Part shown: in pieces, positions 7,325 through 21,170 of the stretch | Layout: each line of letters starts with the position of its first letter | Numbering within the stretch: position 1 is the stretch's first letter | Assembly (NCBI RefSeq): GCF_050948215.1 | Contig: NW_027488719.1 | Coordinates: forward strand, 124,001 to 188,000 | Length of the DNA: 64,000 nucleotides | Source of the DNA: Halictus rubicundus | Taxonomy: Eukaryota > Arthropoda > Insecta > Hymenoptera > Halictidae | Direction: 5' to 3' | Notes under the pieces: generated by a model | The model's database searches: none | The model's input: only the letters and a program-made list of their open reading frames with translations | Told to the model about the DNA's origin: nothing | Program-made: the position numbers and the translations under genes

Positions 7325-9730
7325 AGGATAGGATAGAGGATAGGACAGGATAGAGGATAGGATAGGATAGAGGATAGGATAGGATAGTGGATAGGATAGG
7401 ATAGAGGATAGGATAGGATAGAGGATAGCATAGGATTGAGGATAGGATAGGATAGCATAGGATTGAGGATAGGATAGGATAGAGAATAGGATAGGATAGA
7501 GGATAGGATAGGATAGAGTATAGGATAGAGGATTGGATAGGATTGAGGATATTATGGGATAGAGGATAGGATAGGTTAGGATAGGATAGGATATAATAGA
7601 GGATAGGATAGGATAAAGGATATGATAGGATAGAGGATAGGATAGAATAGAGTATAGGATAGGATAGAGGATAGGATAGGATATATGATACTATAGGATG
7701 GAGGATACGATATTATAGAGGACAGGATAGGATATATGATATTATAGGATGGAGGATACGATATTATAGAGGATAGGATAGGATAGACGATAGGATAGGG
7801 GATTGCATAGGATAGAGGATATGATAGGATAGAGGATAGGATAGGATAGAGGATAGGATAGGACAGAGGATAGGATAGGATAGAGGATAGGATTGGATAG
7901 AGGATAGGATAGGATAGAGTACAGGATAGTATGGAGGATAAGATAATATAGAGAATAGGATAGGATAGAGGATAGGATAGGATAGAGTATAGGATAGAGG
8001 ATTGGATAGGATTGAGGATATTATGGGATAGAGGATAGGATAGGATAGGATAGGATAGGATATAATAGAGGATAGGATAGGATAAAGGATATGATAGGAT
8101 AGAGGATAGGATAGAATAGAGTATAGGATAGGATAGAGGATAGGATAGGATATATGATACTATAGGATGGAGGATACGATATTATAGAGGACAGGATAGG
8201 ATATATGATATTATAGGATGGAGGATACGATATTATAGAGGATAGGATAGGATAGACGATAGGATAGGGGATTGCATAGGATAGAGGATATGATAGGATA
8301 GAGGATAGGATAGGATAGAGGATAGGATAGGACAGAGGATAGGATAGGATAGAGGATAGGATTGGATAGAGGATAGGATAGGATAGAGTACAGGATAGTA
8401 TGAAGGATAAGATAATATAGAGAATAGGATAGGATAGAGGATAGGACAGGATAGAGGATAGGATAGGATAGAGGATAGGATAGGATTGAGGATAGCATAG
8501 GATTGAGGATAGGATAGGATAGAGGATAGGATTGGATAGAGGATAGGATAGGATAGAGTACAGGATAGTATGGAGGATAAGATAATATAGAGAATAGGAT
8601 AGGATAGAGGATAGGATAGGATAGAGTATAGGATAGAGGATTGGATAGGATTGAGGATATTATGGGATAGAGGATAGGATAGGATAGGATAGGATAGGAT
8701 ATAATAGAGGATAGGATAGGATAAAGGATATGATAGGATAGAGGATAGGATAGAATAGAGTATAGGATAGGATAGAGGATAGGATAGGATATATGATACT
8801 ATAGGATGGAGGATACGATATTATAGAGGACAGGATAGGATATATGATATTATAGGATGGAGGATACGATATTATAGAGGATAGGATAGGATAGACGATA
8901 GGATAGGGGATTGCATAGGATAGAGGATATGATAGGATAGAGGATAGGATAGGATAGAGGATAGGATAGGACAGAGGATAGGATAGGATAGAGGATAGGA
9001 TTGGATAGAGGATAGGATAGGATAGAGTACAGGATAGTATGAAGGATAAGATAATATAGAGAATAGGATAGGATAGAGGATAGGACAGGATAGAGGATAG
9101 GATAGGATAGAGGATAGGATAGGATTGAGGATAGCATAGGATTGAGGATAGGATAGGATAGAGAATAGGATAGGATAGACGATAGGATAGGATAGAGGAT
9201 AGAATAGAGGATAGAATAGAGGATTGGATAGGATTGAGGATATTATGGGATAGAGGATAGGATAGGATAGGATAGGATAGAGGATAGGATAGGATAGAGG
9301 ATAAGATAATATAGAGAATAGGATAGGATAGAGGATAGGACAGGATAGAGGATAGGATAGGATAGAGGATAGGATAGGATAAAGGATAGGATAGTATACA
9401 GAATAGAATGGGATAGAGGATAGGATAGGATTGAGGATAGGATAGGATGGAGGATAGGATAGGATAGAGGGTAGGAAAGAGAATTGGATGGGATAGAGGA
9501 TACGATACGATAGAGGAGGGGATAGGATAGAGGATAAGATAATATAGAGAATAGGATAGGATAGAGGACAGGACAGGATAGAGGATAGGATAGGATAGAG
9601 GATAGGATAGGATAGAGGATAGGATAGGATAGAGGATAGGATAGGATAGAGGATATGATAGGCTAGGATAGAGGATAGGATAGGATTGAGGATAGGATAG
9701 GATAGAGGATAGGATAGGATTGAGGATAGC

Positions 9731-11468
9731 ATAAGATTGAGGATAGGATAGAGGATTGGATAGGATTGAGGATATCAAGGGATAGAGGATAGGATAGGAT
9801 AGGATAGGATAGGATATAATAGAGGATTGGATAGGATTGAGGATATTAAGGGATAGAGGATAGGATAGGATAGGATAGGATAGGATATAATAGAGGATTG
9901 GATAGGATTGAGGAAATAAAGGGATAGAGGATAGGATAGGATAGGATAGGATAGGATAGAGGATATGATAGGCTAGGATAGAGGATAGGATAGGACAGAG
10001 GATAGGATAGGATAGAGGATATGATAGGCTAGGATAGAGGATAGGATAGGATTGAGGATAGGATAGGATAGAGGATAGGATAGGATTGAGGATAGCATAG
10101 GATTGAGGATAGGATAGGATAGAGAGTAGGATAGGATAGAGGATAGGATAGGATAGAGGATAGGATAGAGGATTGGATAGGATTGAGGATATTATGGGAT
10201 AGAGGATAGGATAGGATAGGATAGGATAGAGGATAGGATAGGATAGAGGATAGGATAGGATATATGATACTATAGGATGGACGATACGATATTATAGAGG
10301 ATAGTACAGGATAGAGGATAGAATAGGGTAGAGGATAGGATAAGATAGAGGATAGGATAGGACAGAGGATAGGACAGGATAGAGGATAGGATAGGATAGA
10401 GGATAGGATAGGATAGAGGATAGGATAGGATATAGGATATGATAGGCTAGGATAGAGGATAGGATAGGATTGAGGATAGGATAGGATAGACGATAGGATA
10501 GGATTGAGGATAGCATAGGATTGAGGATAGGATAGGATAGAGAATAGGATAGGATAGAGGATAGGATAGGATAGAGGATAGGATAGGATTGAGGATAGCA
10601 TAAGATTGAGGATAGGATAGAGGATTGGATAGGATTGAGGATATCAAGGGATAGAGGATAGGATAGGATAGGATAGGATAGGATATAATAGAGGATTGGA
10701 TAGGATTGAGGATATTAAGGGATAGAGGATAGGATAGGATAGGATAGGATAGGATATAATAGAGGATTGGATAGGATTGAGGAAATAAAGGGATAGAGGA
10801 TAGGATAGGATAGGATAGGATAGGATAGAGGATATGATAGGCTAGGATAGAGGATAGGATAGGACAGAGGATAGGATAGGATAGAGGATATGATAGGCTA
10901 GGATAGAGGATAGGATAGGATTGAGGATAGGATAGGATAGAGGATAGGATAGGATTGAGGATAGCATAGGATTGAGGATAGGATAGGATAGAGAGTAGGA
11001 CAGGATAGAGGATAGGATAGGATAGAGGATAGGATAGAGGATTGGATAGGATTGAGGATATTATGGGATAGAGGATAGGATAGGATAGGATAGGATAGAG
11101 GATAGGATAGGATAGAGGATAGGATAGGATATATGATACTATAGGATGGACGATACGATATTATAGAGGATAGTACAGGATAGAGGATAGAATAGGGTAG
11201 AGGATAGGATAAAATAGAGGATAGGATAGGACAGAGGATAGGACAGGATAGAGGATAGGATAGGATAGAGGATAGGATAGGATAGAGGATAGGATAGGAT
11301 ATAGGATATGATAGGCTAGGATAGAGGATAGGATAGGATTGAGGATAGGATAGGATAGACGATAGGATAGGATTGAGGATAGCATAGGATTGAGGATAGG
11401 ATAGGATAGAGAATAGGATAGGATAGAGGATAGGATAGGATAGAGGATAGGATAGGATTGAGGATAGC
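9731..11468 (+). repeat. 869-bp tandem duplication, two near-identical copies
   Basis: Copy 1 runs from about 9,731 to 10,599 and copy 2 from 10,600 to 11,468. The rare strings ATAAGATTGA (9,731/10,600) and GATATCAAGG (9,771/10,640) fix the spacing. Only scattered substitutions were noticed. Related copies start at about 15,504 and, incomplete, near 18,200. Confidence 0.8.
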
Positions 11469-14400
11469 ATAGGATTGAGGATAGGATAGGATAGAGAATA
11501 GGATAGGATAGAGGATAGGATAGGATAGAGGATAGGATAGAGGATTGGATAGAATTGAGGATATTATGGGATAGAGGATAGGATAGGATAGGATAGGATA
11601 GAGGATAGGTTAGGATAGAGGATAGGATAGGATAGAGGATAGGATAGGATAGAGGATAGGATAACATTGAGAATAGCATAGGATTGAGGATAGGATAGGA
11701 TAGAGAATAGGATAGGATAGAGGATAGGATAGGATAGAGGATAGGATAGAGGATTGGATAGGATTGAGGATATCAAGGGATAGAGGCTAGGATAGGATAG
11801 GATAGGATAGGATATAATAGAGGATTGGATAGGATTGAGGATATTAAGGGATAGAGGATAGGATAGGATATGATAGGATAGGATATAATAGAGGATTGGA
11901 TAGGATTGAGGATATTAAGGGATAGAGGATAGGATAGGATATGATAGGATAGGATATAATAGAGGATTGGATAGGATTGAGGATATAAAGGGATAGAGGA
12001 TAGGATAGGATAGGATAGGATAGGATATAATAGAGGATAGGATAGGATAAAGGATATGATAGGATAGAGGATAGGATAGAATAGAGTATAGGATAGGATA
12101 GAGGATAGGATAGGATAGAGAATAGGATAGGATAGAGGATAGGATAGGATAGAGGATAGGATAGAGGATTGGATAGAATTGAGGATATTATGGGATAGAG
12201 GATAGGATAGGATAGGATAGGATAGAGGATAGGTTAGGATAGAGGATAGGATAGGATAGAGGATAGGATAGGATAGAGGATAGGATAGGATAGAGGATAG
12301 GATAGGATATATGATACTATAGGATGGAGGATACGATATTATAGAGGTTAGTATAGGATAGAGGATAGGATAGAATAGAGTACAGGATAGTATAGAGGAT
12401 AAGATAATATAGAGAATAGGACAGGATAGAGGATAGGATAGGGTTGAGGATACGATACGATGGATGATAGGATAGGATAGAGGGTAGGAAAGAGAATTGG
12501 ATGGGATAGAGGATACGATACGATGGAGGATAGGATAGGATAGAGTGTAGGAAAGAGAATTGGATGGGACAGAGGATACGATACGATAGAGGAGGGGATA
12601 GGATAGAGGATAAGATAATATAGAGAATAGGATAGGATAGAGGATAGGACAGGATAGAGGATAGGATAGGATAGAGGATAGGATAGGATAGTGGATAGGA
12701 TAGGATAGAGGATAGGATAGGATAGAGGATAGCATAGGATTGAGGATAGGATAGGATAGCATAGGATTGAGGATAGGATAGGATAGAGAAGAGGATAGGA
12801 TAGAGGATAGGATAGGATAGAGTATAGGATAGAGGATTGGATAGGATTGAGGATATTATGGGATAGAGGATAGGATAGGTTAGGATAGGATAGGATATAA
12901 TAGAGGATAGGATAGGATAAAGGATATGATAGGATAGAGGATAGGATAGAATAGAGTATAGGATAGGATAGAGGATAGGATAGGATATATGATACTATAG
13001 GATGGAGGATACGATATTATAGAGGACAGGATAGGATATATGATATTATAGGATGGAGGATACGATATTATAGAGGATAGGATAGGATAGACGATAGGAT
13101 AGGGGATTGCATAGGATAGAGGATATGATAGGATAGAGGATAGGATAGGATAGAGGATAGGATAGGACAGAGGATAGGATAGGATAGAGGATAGGATTGG
13201 ATAGAGGATAGGATAGGATAGAGTACAGGATAGTATGGAGGATAAGATAATATAGAGAATAGGATAGGATAGAGGATAGGATAGGATAGAGTATAGGATA
13301 GAGGATTGGATAGGATTGAGGATATTATGGGATAGAGGATAGGATAGGATAGGATAGGATAGGATATAATAGAGGATAGGATAGGATAAAGGATATGATA
13401 GGATAGAGGATAGGATAGAATAGAGTATAGGATAGGATAGAGGATAGGATAGGATATATGATACTATAGGATGGAGGATACGATATTATAGAGGACAGGA
13501 TAGGATATATGATATTATAGGATGGAGGATACGATATTATAGAGGATAGGATAGGATAGACGATAGGATAGGGGATTGCATAGGATAGAGGATATGATAG
13601 GATAGAGGATAGGATAGGATAGAGGATAGGATAGGACAGAGGATAGGATAGGATAGAGGATAGGATTGGATAGAGGATAGGATAGGATAGAGTACAGGAT
13701 AGTATGAAGGATAAGATAATATAGAGAATAGGATAGGATAGAGGATAGGACAGGATAGAGGATAGGATAGGATAGAGGATAGGATAGGATTGAGGATAGC
13801 ATAGGATTGAGGATAGGATAGGATAGAGAATAGGATAGGATAGACGATAGGATAGGATAGAGGATAGAATAGAGGATAGAATAGAGGATTGGATAGGATT
13901 GAGGATATTATGGGATAGAGGATAGGATAGGATAGGATAGGATAGAGGATAGGATAGGATAGAGGATAAGATAATATAGAGAATAGGATAGGATAGAGGA
14001 TAGGACAGGATAGAGGATAGGATAGGATAGAGGATAGGATAGGATAAAGGATAGGTTAGTATACAGAATAGAATGGGATAGAGGATAGGATAGGATTGAG
14101 GATAGGATAGGATAGATGATAGGATAGGGTAGAGGATAGGATAAGATGGAGGATAGGATAGAATAGAGTACAGGATAGTATAGAGGATAAGATAATATAG
14201 AGAATAGGACAGGATAGAGGATAGGATAGGGTTGAGGATACGATACGATGGAGGAGGGGATAGGATAGAGGATAAGATAATATAGAGAATAGGATAGGAT
14301 AGAGGATAGGACAGGATAGAGGATAGGATAGGATAGAGGATAGGATAGGATAGAGGATAGGATAGGACAGAGGATAGGATAGGATAGAGGATAGAATAGG

Positions 14401-17400
14401 GTAGAGGATAGGATAGGATTGAGGATAGGATAGGATAGATGATAGGATAGAGGATTGGATAGGGTAGAGGATACGATACGATACGATAGAGGATAGGATA
14501 GGATAGAGGATAGGACAGGATAGAGGATAGGATAGGATAGAGGATAGGATAGGATAGAGGATAGGATAGGATAGATGATAGGATAGAGCATTGGATAGGA
14601 TAGAGGATTGGATAGGATAGAGGATACGATACGATAGAGGATAGGATAGGATAGAGGGTAGGACAGAGAATTGGATAAGGATAGAGAATACGATACGATA
14701 GAGGATAGGATAGGATAGAGGATGGGATAGGACAGGGGATATTATAGGATAGAGGGTAGAATAGGATAGAGGATAGGATATAATTGAGGATAGGATAGGA
14801 TAGATGATAGGATAGAGGATTGGATAGGATAGAGGATACGATACGATAGAGGATAGGACAGGATAGAGGGTAGGATAGAAAATTGAATAGGATTGAGGAT
14901 ATTATGGGATAGAGGATAGGATAGGATAGGATAGGATAGAGGATAGGATAGGATATATGATATTATAGGATGGAGGATACGATATTATAGAGGATAGGAT
15001 AGGGTAGAGGATAGGATAAGATAGAGGATAGGATAGGGTAGAGGATAGGATAAGATAGAGGATAGGATAGAATAGAGTACAGGATAGTATAGAGGATAAG
15101 ATAATATAGAGAATAGGATAGGATAGAGGATAGGACAGGATAGAGGATAGGATAGGATAGAGGATAGGATAGGATAGAAGATAGGATAGAGGATTGGATA
15201 GGATAGAGGATACGATACGATAGATGATAGGATAGGATAGAGGGTAGGAAAGAGAATTGGATGGGATAGAGGATACGATACGATAGAGGAGGGGATAGGA
15301 TAGAGGATAAGATAATATAGAGAATAGGATAGGATAGAGGATAGGACAGGATAGAGGATAGGATAGGATAGAGGATAGGATAGGATAGAGGATAGGATAG
15401 GATAGAGGATAGGATAGGATAGAGGATATGATAGGCTAGGATAGAGGATAGGATAGGATTGAGGATAGGATAGGATAGAGGATAGGATAGGATTGAGGAT
15501 AGCATAAGATTGAGGATAGGATAGAGGATTGGATAGGATTGAGGATATCAAGGGATAGAGGATAGGATAGGATAGGATAGGATAGGATATAATAGAGGAT
15601 TGGATAGGATTGAGGATATTAAGGGATAGAGGATAGGATAGGATAGGATAGGATAGGATATAATAGAGGATTGGATAGGATTGAGGATATAAAGGGATAG
15701 AGGATAGGATAGGATAGGATAGGATAGGATAGAGGATATGATAGGCTAGGATAGAGGATAGGATAGGACAGAGGATAGGATAGGATAGAGGATATGATAG
15801 GCTAGGATAGAGGATAGGATAGGATTGAGGATAGGATAGGATAGAGGATAGGATAGGATTGAGGATAGCATAGGATTGAGGATAGGATAGGATAGAGAGT
15901 AGGATAGGATAGAGGATAGGATAGGATAGAGGATAGGATAGAGGATTGGATAGGATTGAGGATATTATGGGATAGAGGATAGGATAGGATAGGATAGGAT
16001 AGAGGATAGGATAGGATAGAGGATAGGATAGGATATATGATACTATAGGATGGAGGATACGATATTATAGAGGATAGTACAGGATAGAGGATAGAATAGG
16101 GTAGAGGATAGGATAAGATAGAGGATAGGATAGGACAGAGGATAGGACAGGATAGAGGATAGGATAGGATAGAGGATAGGATAGGATAGAGGATAGGATA
16201 GGATATAGGATATGATAGGCTAGGATAGAGGATAGGATAGGATTGAGGATAGGATAGGATAGAGGATAGGATAGGATTGAGGATAGCATAGGATTGAGGA
16301 TAGGATAGGATAGAGAATAGGATAGGATAGAGGATAGGATAGGATAGAGGATAGGATAGAGGATAGGATAGAGGATTGGATAGGATTGAGGATATTATGG
16401 GATAGAGGATAGGATAGGATAGGATAGGATAGAGGATAGGATAGGATAGAGGATAGGATAGGATAGAGGATAGGATAGGATAGAGGATAGGATAGGATAG
16501 AGGATAGGATAGGATAGAGGATAGGATAGGATAGAGGATAGGATAGGATAGAGGATAGAAGAGGATAGAGGATAGGATAGGATAGAGGATAGGATAGGAT
16601 ATATGATACTATAGGATGGAGGATACGATATTATAGAGGATAGTATAGGATAGAGGGTAGGATAGAGAATACGATACGATAGAGGATAGGATAGGATAGA
16701 GGATGGGATAGGACAGAGGATAGGATAGGATAGAGGATAGAATAGGGTAGAGGATAGGATAGGATTGAGGATAGGATAGGATAGATGATAGGATAGAGGA
16801 TTGGATAGGGTAGAGGATACGATACGATAGAGGATAGGATAGGATAGAGGATAGGACAGGATAGAGGATAGGATAGGATAGAGGATAGGATAGGATAGAG
16901 GATAGGATAGGATAGATGATAGGATAGAGGATTGGATAGGATAGAGGATATTATGGGATAGAGGATAGGATAGGATAGGATAGGATAGGATATAATAGAG
17001 GATAGGATAGGATAAAGGATATGATAGGATAGAGGATAGGATAGAATAGAGTATAGGATAGGATAGAGGATAGGATAGGATATATGATACTATAGGATGG
17101 AGGATACGATATTATAGAGGACAGGATAGGATATATGATATTATAGGATGGAGGATACGATATTATAGAGGATAGGATAGGATAGACGATAGGATAGGGG
17201 ATTGCAAAGGATAGAGGATATGATAGGATAGAGGATAGGATAGGATAGAGGATAGGATAGGACAGAGGATAGGATAGGATAGAGGATAGGATTGGATAGA
17301 GGATAGGATAGGATAGAGTACAGGATAGTATGGAGGATAAGATAATATAGAGAATAGGATAGGATAGAGGATAGGACAGGATAGAGGATAGGATAGGATA

Positions 17401-20400
17401 GAGGATAGGATAGGATTGAGGATAGCATAGGATTGAGGATAGGATAGGATAGAGAATAGGATAGGATAGACGATAGGATAGGATAGAGAATAGGATAGGA
17501 TAGACGATAGGATAGGATAGAGGATAGAATAGAGGATAGAATAGAGGATTGGATAGGATTGAGGATATTATGGGATAGAGGATAGGATAGGATAGGATAG
17601 GATAGAGGATAGGATAGGATAGAGGATAAGATAATATAGAGAATAGGATAGGATAGAGGATAGGACAGGATAGAGGATAGGATAGGATAGAGGATAGGAT
17701 AGGATAAAGGATAGGATAGTATACAGAATAGAATGGGATAGAGGATAGGATAGGATTGAGGATAGGATAGGATAGATGATAGGATAGGGTAGAGGATAGG
17801 ATAAGATGGAGGATAGGATAGAATAGAGTACAGGATAGTATAGAGGATAAGATAATATAGAGAATAGGACAGGATAGAGGATAGGATAGGGTTGAGGATA
17901 CGATACGATGGAGGATAGGATAGGATAGAGGGTAGGAAAGAGAATTGGATGGGATAGAGGATACGATACGATAGAGGAGGGGATAGGATAGAGGATAAGA
18001 TAATATAGAGAATAGGATAGGATACAGGATAGGACAGGATAGAGGATAGGATAGGATAGAGGATAGGATAGGATAGAGGATAGGATAGGATAGAGGATAG
18101 GATAGGATAGAGGATATGATAGGCTAGGATAGAGGATAGGATAGGATTGAGGATAGGAGAGGATACAGGATAGGATAGGATTGAGGATAGGATAGGATAG
18201 GATATAATAGAGGATTGGATAGGATTGAGGATATTAAGGGATAGAGGATAGGATAGGATAGGATAGGATAGGATATAATAGAGGATTGGATAGGATTGAG
18301 GATATAAAGGGATAGAGGATAGGATAGGATAGGATAGGATAGGATAGAGGATATGATAGGCTAGGATAGAGGATAGGATAGGACAGAGGATAGGATAGGA
18401 TAGAGGATATGATAGGCTAGGATAGAGGATAGGATAGGATTGAGGATAGGATAGGATAGAGGATAGGATAGGATTGAGGATAGCATAGGATTGAGGATAG
18501 GATAGGATAGAGAGTAGGATAGGATAGAGGATAGGATAGGATAGAGGATAGGATAGAGGATTGGATTGGATTGAGGATATTATGGGATAGAGGATAGGAT
18601 AGGATAGGATAGGATAGAGGATAGGATAGGATAGAGGAAAGGGTAGGATATATGATACTATAGGATGGAGGATACGATATTATAGAGGATAGTACAGGAT
18701 AGAGGATAGAATAGGGTAGAGGATAGGATAAGATAGAGGATAGGATAGGACAGAGGATAGGACAGGATAGAGGATAGGATAGGATAGAGGATAGGATAGG
18801 ATAGAGGATAGGATAGGATATAGGATATGATAGGCTAGGATAGAGGATAGGACAGGATTGAGGATAGGATAGGATAGAGGATAGGATAGGATTGAGGATA
18901 GCATAGGATTGAGGATAGGATAGGATAGAGAATAGGATAGGATAGAGGATAGGATAGGATAGAGGATAGGATAGAGGATAGGATAGAGGATTGGATAGGA
19001 TTGAGGATATTATGGGATAGAGGATAGGATAGGATAGGATAGGATAGAGGATAGGATAGGATAGAGGATAGGATAGGATAGAGGATAGGATAGGATAGAG
19101 GATAGGATAGGATAGAGGATAGGATAGGATAGATGATAGGATAGAGGATACGATAGGATAGAGGATAGGATAGGATAGAGGGTAGGATAGAGAATTGAAT
19201 AGGATTGAGGATATTATGGGATAGAGGATAGGATAGGATAGGATAGAGGATAGGATAGAGGATAGGATAGGATAGGGGATAGGATAGGATAGAGGATAGG
19301 ATAGGATAGAAGATAGGATAGGATAGAGGATAGGATAGGATAAAGGATAGAATAGGATAGAGGATAGGATAGGATAGAGGATAGGATAGGATATATGATA
19401 CTATAGGATGGAGGATACGATATTATAGAGGATAGTATAGGATAGAGGATAGGATAGGGTAGAGGATAGGGTAAGATAGAGGATAGGATAGGGTAGAGGA
19501 TCGGATAAGATAGAGGATAGGACAAAATAGAGTACAGGATAGTATAGAGGATAAGATAATATAGAGAAAAGGATAGGATAGAGGATAGGACAGGATAGAG
19601 GATACGATAGGATAGAGGATAGTATAGTATAGAGAATAGAATAGGATAGAGGATAGGATAGGATTGAGGATAGCATAGGATTGAGGATAGGATAGGATAG
19701 AGAATAGGATAGGATAGAGGATAGGATAGGATAGAGGATAGGATAGAGGATAGGATAGAGGATTGGATAGGATTGAGGATATTATGGGATAGAGGATAGG
19801 ATAGGATAGGATAGGATAGAGGATAGGATAGGATAGAGGATAGGATAGGATAGAGGATAGGACAGGATAGAGGATAGGATAGGATAGAGGATAGGATAGG
19901 ATAGAGGATAGGATAGGATAGGATAGGATAGAGGATAGGATAGGATATATGATATTATAGGATGGAGGATACGATATTATAGAGGATAGGATAGGGTAGA
20001 GGCTAGGATAAGATAGAGGATAGGATAGGTTAGAGGATAGGATAAGATAGAGGATAGGATAGAATGGAGTACAGGATAGTATAGAGGATAAGATAATATA
20101 GAGAATAGGATAGGATAGAGGATAGGACAGGATAGAGGATAGGATAGGATAGATGATAGGATAGAGGATTGGATAGGATAAATCTTATTATAGGATGGAG
20201 GATACGATATTATAGAGGATAGGATAGGATAGACGATAGGATAGGATAGAGGATATTATAAGATAGTGGATAGGATAGGGTAGAGGATAGTATAAGATAG
20301 AGGATATGACAGGATAGTGTACAGGATAGTATAGAGGATAAGATAATATAGAGAATAGGATAGGATAGAGGATAGGACAGGATAGAGGATAGGATAGGAT

Positions 20401-20450
20401 AGAGGATAGGATAGGATAGAGGATACGATACGATAGAGGATAGGATAGGA

Positions 20451-21170
20451 TTTATGATATTATAGGATGGAGGATACGATATTATAGAGGATAGGATATG
20501 ATAGACGATAGGATAGGGGATTGGATAGGATAGAGGATATGATAGGATAGAAGATAGGATAGGATAGAGGAGAGGATAGGATAGAGGATATGATAGGCTA
20601 GGATAGAGGATAGGATAGGATAGAGAATAGGATAGGATAGAGGATAGGATAGGATAGAGGATAGGATAGAGGATACGATACGATAGAGGATAGGATAGGA
20701 TAAGGAATAGGATAGGATAGAGGATATGATAGGATAGAGGATAGGATAGGATTGAGGATAGGATAGAGGATTGGATAGGATAGAGGATACGATAGAGGAT
20801 AGGATAGGATTTATGATATTATAGGATGGAGGATACGATATTATAGAGGATAGGATATGATAGACGATAGGATAGGGGATTGGATAGGATAGAGGATATG
20901 ATAGGATAGAGGATATGATAGGCTAGGATAGAGGATAGGATAGGATAGAGAATAGGATAGGATAGAGGATAGGATAGGATAGAGGATAGGATAGAGGATA
21001 CGATACGATAGAGGATAGGATAGGATAAGGAATAGGATAGGATAGAGGATATGATAGGATAGAGGATAGGATAGGATTGAGGATAGGATAGGATACATGA
21101 TAGGATAGGATAGAGGATAGGATAGAGGATTGGATAGGATAGAGGATAGGATAGTATAGAGGATAGGATA
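20451..21170 (+). repeat. 359-bp tandem repeat region
   Basis: The rare variant TTTATGATAT occurs at 20,451 and 20,810, followed in both by the ATAGGATGG box, a GATACGATATTATAG block and GACGATAGGATAGGGG. The surrounding 19.8-23.0 kb is diverged satellite with no longer block that I could align by eye. Confidence 0.6.

Larger units (their letters stand above)
7015..19800 (+). repeat. Mosaic of satellite blocks duplicated about 3.6-5.8 kb apart
   Basis: Blocks around 7.0-10.5 kb recur around 12.3-16.3 kb. The TATGGG marker at 7,553 reappears at 12,857 (offset 5,304), that at 9,244 at 13,909 (4,665), and GTAGGAAAGA at 9,471 reappears at 15,244 (5,773). The differences equal smaller local repeats: 469 bp (7,553/8,022 and 12,857/13,326) and 639 bp (8,022/8,661). 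A further copy of the 13.5-14.2 kb part lies at 17.1-17.9 kb (offsets 3,626 and 3,660; the 34-bp step is a local duplication near 17,450-17,510). Confidence 0.75.
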
